A stretch of 64,000 nt of DNA from JANXQE01 sp035651635 (GTDB lineage Bacteria; Verrucomicrobiota; Verrucomicrobiia; Limisphaerales; UBA8199). Below are positions 62,563 to 64,000 of the stretch, one piece after another. A model generated the notes under the pieces. That model worked only from the letters and a program-made list of their open reading frames with translations, did not search any database and was not told where the DNA came from. A program made the translations under genes and the position numbers. The stretch lies in NCBI GenBank assembly GCA_035651635.1, contig DASRFK010000226.1, positions 3,724 through 67,723 of the forward strand. Reading direction: 5' to 3'. Every line of letters starts with the position of its first letter. Position 1 is the stretch's first letter.

Positions 62563-63984
62563 TTAGCACCGCTGGTCAGCGGCCGCTGTCCCAAACGGCC
62601 AGCGGTTTGTCCATTTCGACCAGACCAGGAAAAACACCACTCCGGCAACCAGCGTCACACCGGCATAGGCCAGAGTTTTCTGATCCGTGGTCACCAACAA
62701 GAAGATCCAGCCGACCAAGGCAATCAGCACCGGCACGGGGTACAGCCAAATCCGAAAGGGCCGTTGCATGTCCGGGGCGGTTTTGCGCAGCCACATCACG
62801 GCGGCGATTTGGGCGATGAACTGAACGACAATGCGCGTGGTCAGGAGCGCATCGATGACGGTCATCAATGGCAGGACGGTGCAGAGGACGGACAGACCGC
62901 CGACAAACAGCAATGAGATGTGGGGAAAATCTTTGCGCGGATGCAGCCGTCCAAAGATGCTAAAGAAATTGCCGTCGCGCGCGGCGGCGTAAGGTATCCG
63001 CGAGTAACCGAGCAACAGGCTGAAACAACTGGCAAACGCGGTCCAGAGCACCATCAGGGTGAAAGTCCTGGCGGCGCCGTGGCCGTAAAGTTTCTCGATG
63101 TACCAGGAAACGACCGGCGGCGGTGGATCGGGCATAGGCTGACCAGCCGGGGGCACGAATTCGCGCCAGGGCACCACGCCAATTAGCGCCAGGTTGATGG
63201 TCATGTAGATTGCCACCACCGCGATCAGGCTGATCAGGATCGAGCGCGGAATCACTTTCCCCGGGTTTTTGACTTCGTCGCCGATGTAACAGATGTCGTA
63301 GTAACCGAGGTAATCGTAGACGCCGACGCGGGCGGCCTGGCCGAGGCCGAGCAGGAACCCGAGCGAGAATTGGAAGGCGTGAGGCGGAAAATCGAAAGCC
63401 AGTTTGGGATTGAAGTGGAACGGCCCGGTAACGATCACCACACCGACCGTCAGCATGGTGCCGATCCAAAGGGTGACGGTGATCCTTCCAATGGTGTTGA
63501 TTCGGCGGTAGAGCAGGGCGGTGATGAGGATGCCCAGGCCGGCCATCACCAGTTTCGATTGGGCATCGGTCATGCCGGGAGCCAAGAAACGGGCGTACTG
63601 GGCGAAACCGATGTAACCCGAGGCGATCTCCAGCGGGCCGCTCAACAGGAATTGCCAGATGAACAGGAAAGCCATGGCGCGGCCGAAAGTTTGCCGGCCA
63701 AAACCGTCGCGCAAATACAGGTAGCTTCCGCCGGACCCGGGCATGGCGGCACCGAGTTCGCTCCAGACCAGGCCGTCGCCGCAGGCGATGACCAGGCCGA
63801 CAACCCAGCCGAGCATCGCTTGAGGACCGCCCATGGCCGCCATCAGCAGGGGGACGGTGATGAACGGCCCAATGCCGATCATGTTGGACATGTTCAGCGC
63901 GGTGGCCTGGAGCAGACCGAACCGGCGCTGCAAATGATGCTCGGTCGGCAGGGGCGCAGGCTCGGCCGAGACGGGGGATGTCAT
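62563..63984 (-). CDS. APC-superfamily amino acid permease
   Basis: The 473-residue membrane protein has about twelve hydrophobic spans and the APC signature features: ATALNMSNMIGIGPFITVPL in span 1, ELGAAMPGSGGSYLYLRDGF in the loop after span 2, and DYLGYYDICYIGDEVKNPGK in the middle. It is a likely proton- or cation-coupled amino acid importer or exchanger; the substrate is not predictable. It is near the right edge, and its promoter lies outside the window. Confidence 0.88.
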   Translation of the reverse strand: MTSPVSAEPAPLPTEHHLQRRFGLLQATALNMSNMIGIGPFITVPLLMAAMGGPQAMLGWVVGLVIACGDGLVWSELGAAMPGSGGSYLYLRDGFGRQTFGRAMAFLFIWQFLLSGPLEIASGYIGFAQYARFLAPGMTDAQSKLVMAGLGILITALLYRRINTIGRITVTLWIGTMLTVGVVIVTGPFHFNPKLAFDFPPHAFQFSLGFLLGLGQAARVGVYDYLGYYDICYIGDEVKNPGKVIPRSILISLIAVVAIYMTINLALIGVVPWREFVPPAGQPMPDPPPPVVSWYIEKLYGHGAARTFTLMVLWTAFASCFSLLLGYSRIPYAAARDGNFFSIFGRLHPRKDFPHISLLFVGGLSVLCTVLPLMTVIDALLTTRIVVQFIAQIAAVMWLRKTAPDMQRPFRIWLYPVPVLIALVGWIFLLVTTDQKTLAYAGVTLVAGVVFFLVWSKWTNRWPFGTAAADQRC

Positions 63985-64000
63985 GCGTGTATTTAACTGG

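Noticed and set aside
1..64000. tRNA, rRNA or prophage genes
   Set aside because: No cloverleaf with a T-loop consensus, rRNA core sequence or phage structural gene was recognised by eye; a covariance-model search would be decisive.

Overview
The window reads as chromosomal DNA of a high-GC, probably soil or freshwater, member of the Verrucomicrobia, most likely near Pedosphaera/Limisphaerales. This is inferred from gene content and repeat types, not from a marker-gene comparison. The clues are many secreted PQQ-like and NHL-like beta-propeller proteins, a cytochrome c/propeller fusion, Tat-exported Gfo/Idh/MocA and TIM-barrel sugar proteins, ThuA proteins, a prepilin-like protein with a terminal DGH motif, and several families of GC-rich palindromic repeats between genes. 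No tRNA, rRNA, CRISPR array, transposase or prophage gene was seen.

Layout. 1-8.2 kb: the 3'-truncated end (by the window edge) of a DUF885 peptidase-like gene, a family 2 glycosyltransferase, a stand-alone RelA/SpoT-type HD hydrolase, a PVY-rich secreted protein, a receiver-PAS protein, two small proteins (CPXCG, TMEM14), and an ECF sigma/anti-sigma/secreted-protein operon. 8.5-15.3 kb: a secreted clan-A glycoside hydrolase, a prepilin-like protein, a zinc-finger/membrane/propeller protein, an AraC remnant, and a ThuA plus sugar isomerase pair. 15.8-18.6 kb: a tightly overlapping ECF42-type sigma operon with a YCII-like protein, DUF899 and a small membrane protein. 18.6-23.5 kb: a cytochrome c/propeller gene and a GHKL (MORC/Hsp90-like) ATPase gene, punctuated by three copies of one palindromic repeat. 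23.6-32.7 kb: catabolic and secreted functions (Gfo/Idh/MocA oxidoreductase, class II aldolase, truncated sulfotransferase, PQQ-like protein, CE1-like esterase, MFS transporter, DUF3748 protein).

32.9-37.6 kb is the housekeeping core: glnB, glnA, a DnaA-box-bearing spacer, dnaA and an ABC ATPase. 37.6-43.2 kb, on the minus strand: a PLP enzyme, then a coupled operon of GIY-YIG nuclease, large secreted protein and SUMF1-like lipoprotein. 43.4-53.7 kb: a second ThuA and a VIT/VWA protein next to a 2,086-residue alpha-2-macroglobulin lipoprotein with an intact CSEQ thioester motif. 54-64 kb: DUF5069, a YVTN propeller with a monooxygenase-fold partner, two TIM-barrel isomerases, a zinc dehydrogenase, an SDR, another PQQ-like protein, a small basic protein and an APC permease.

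Taken together, the secreted hydrolases, esterase, transporters, isomerases and dehydrogenases fit breakdown of plant or microbial glycosides. The most unusual structural feature is how the palindromic repeats interact with genes: they bracket the GHKL ATPase gene, supply in-frame coding sequence upstream of signal peptides, and in one case lie inside the 3' part of the alpha-2-macroglobulin reading frame.
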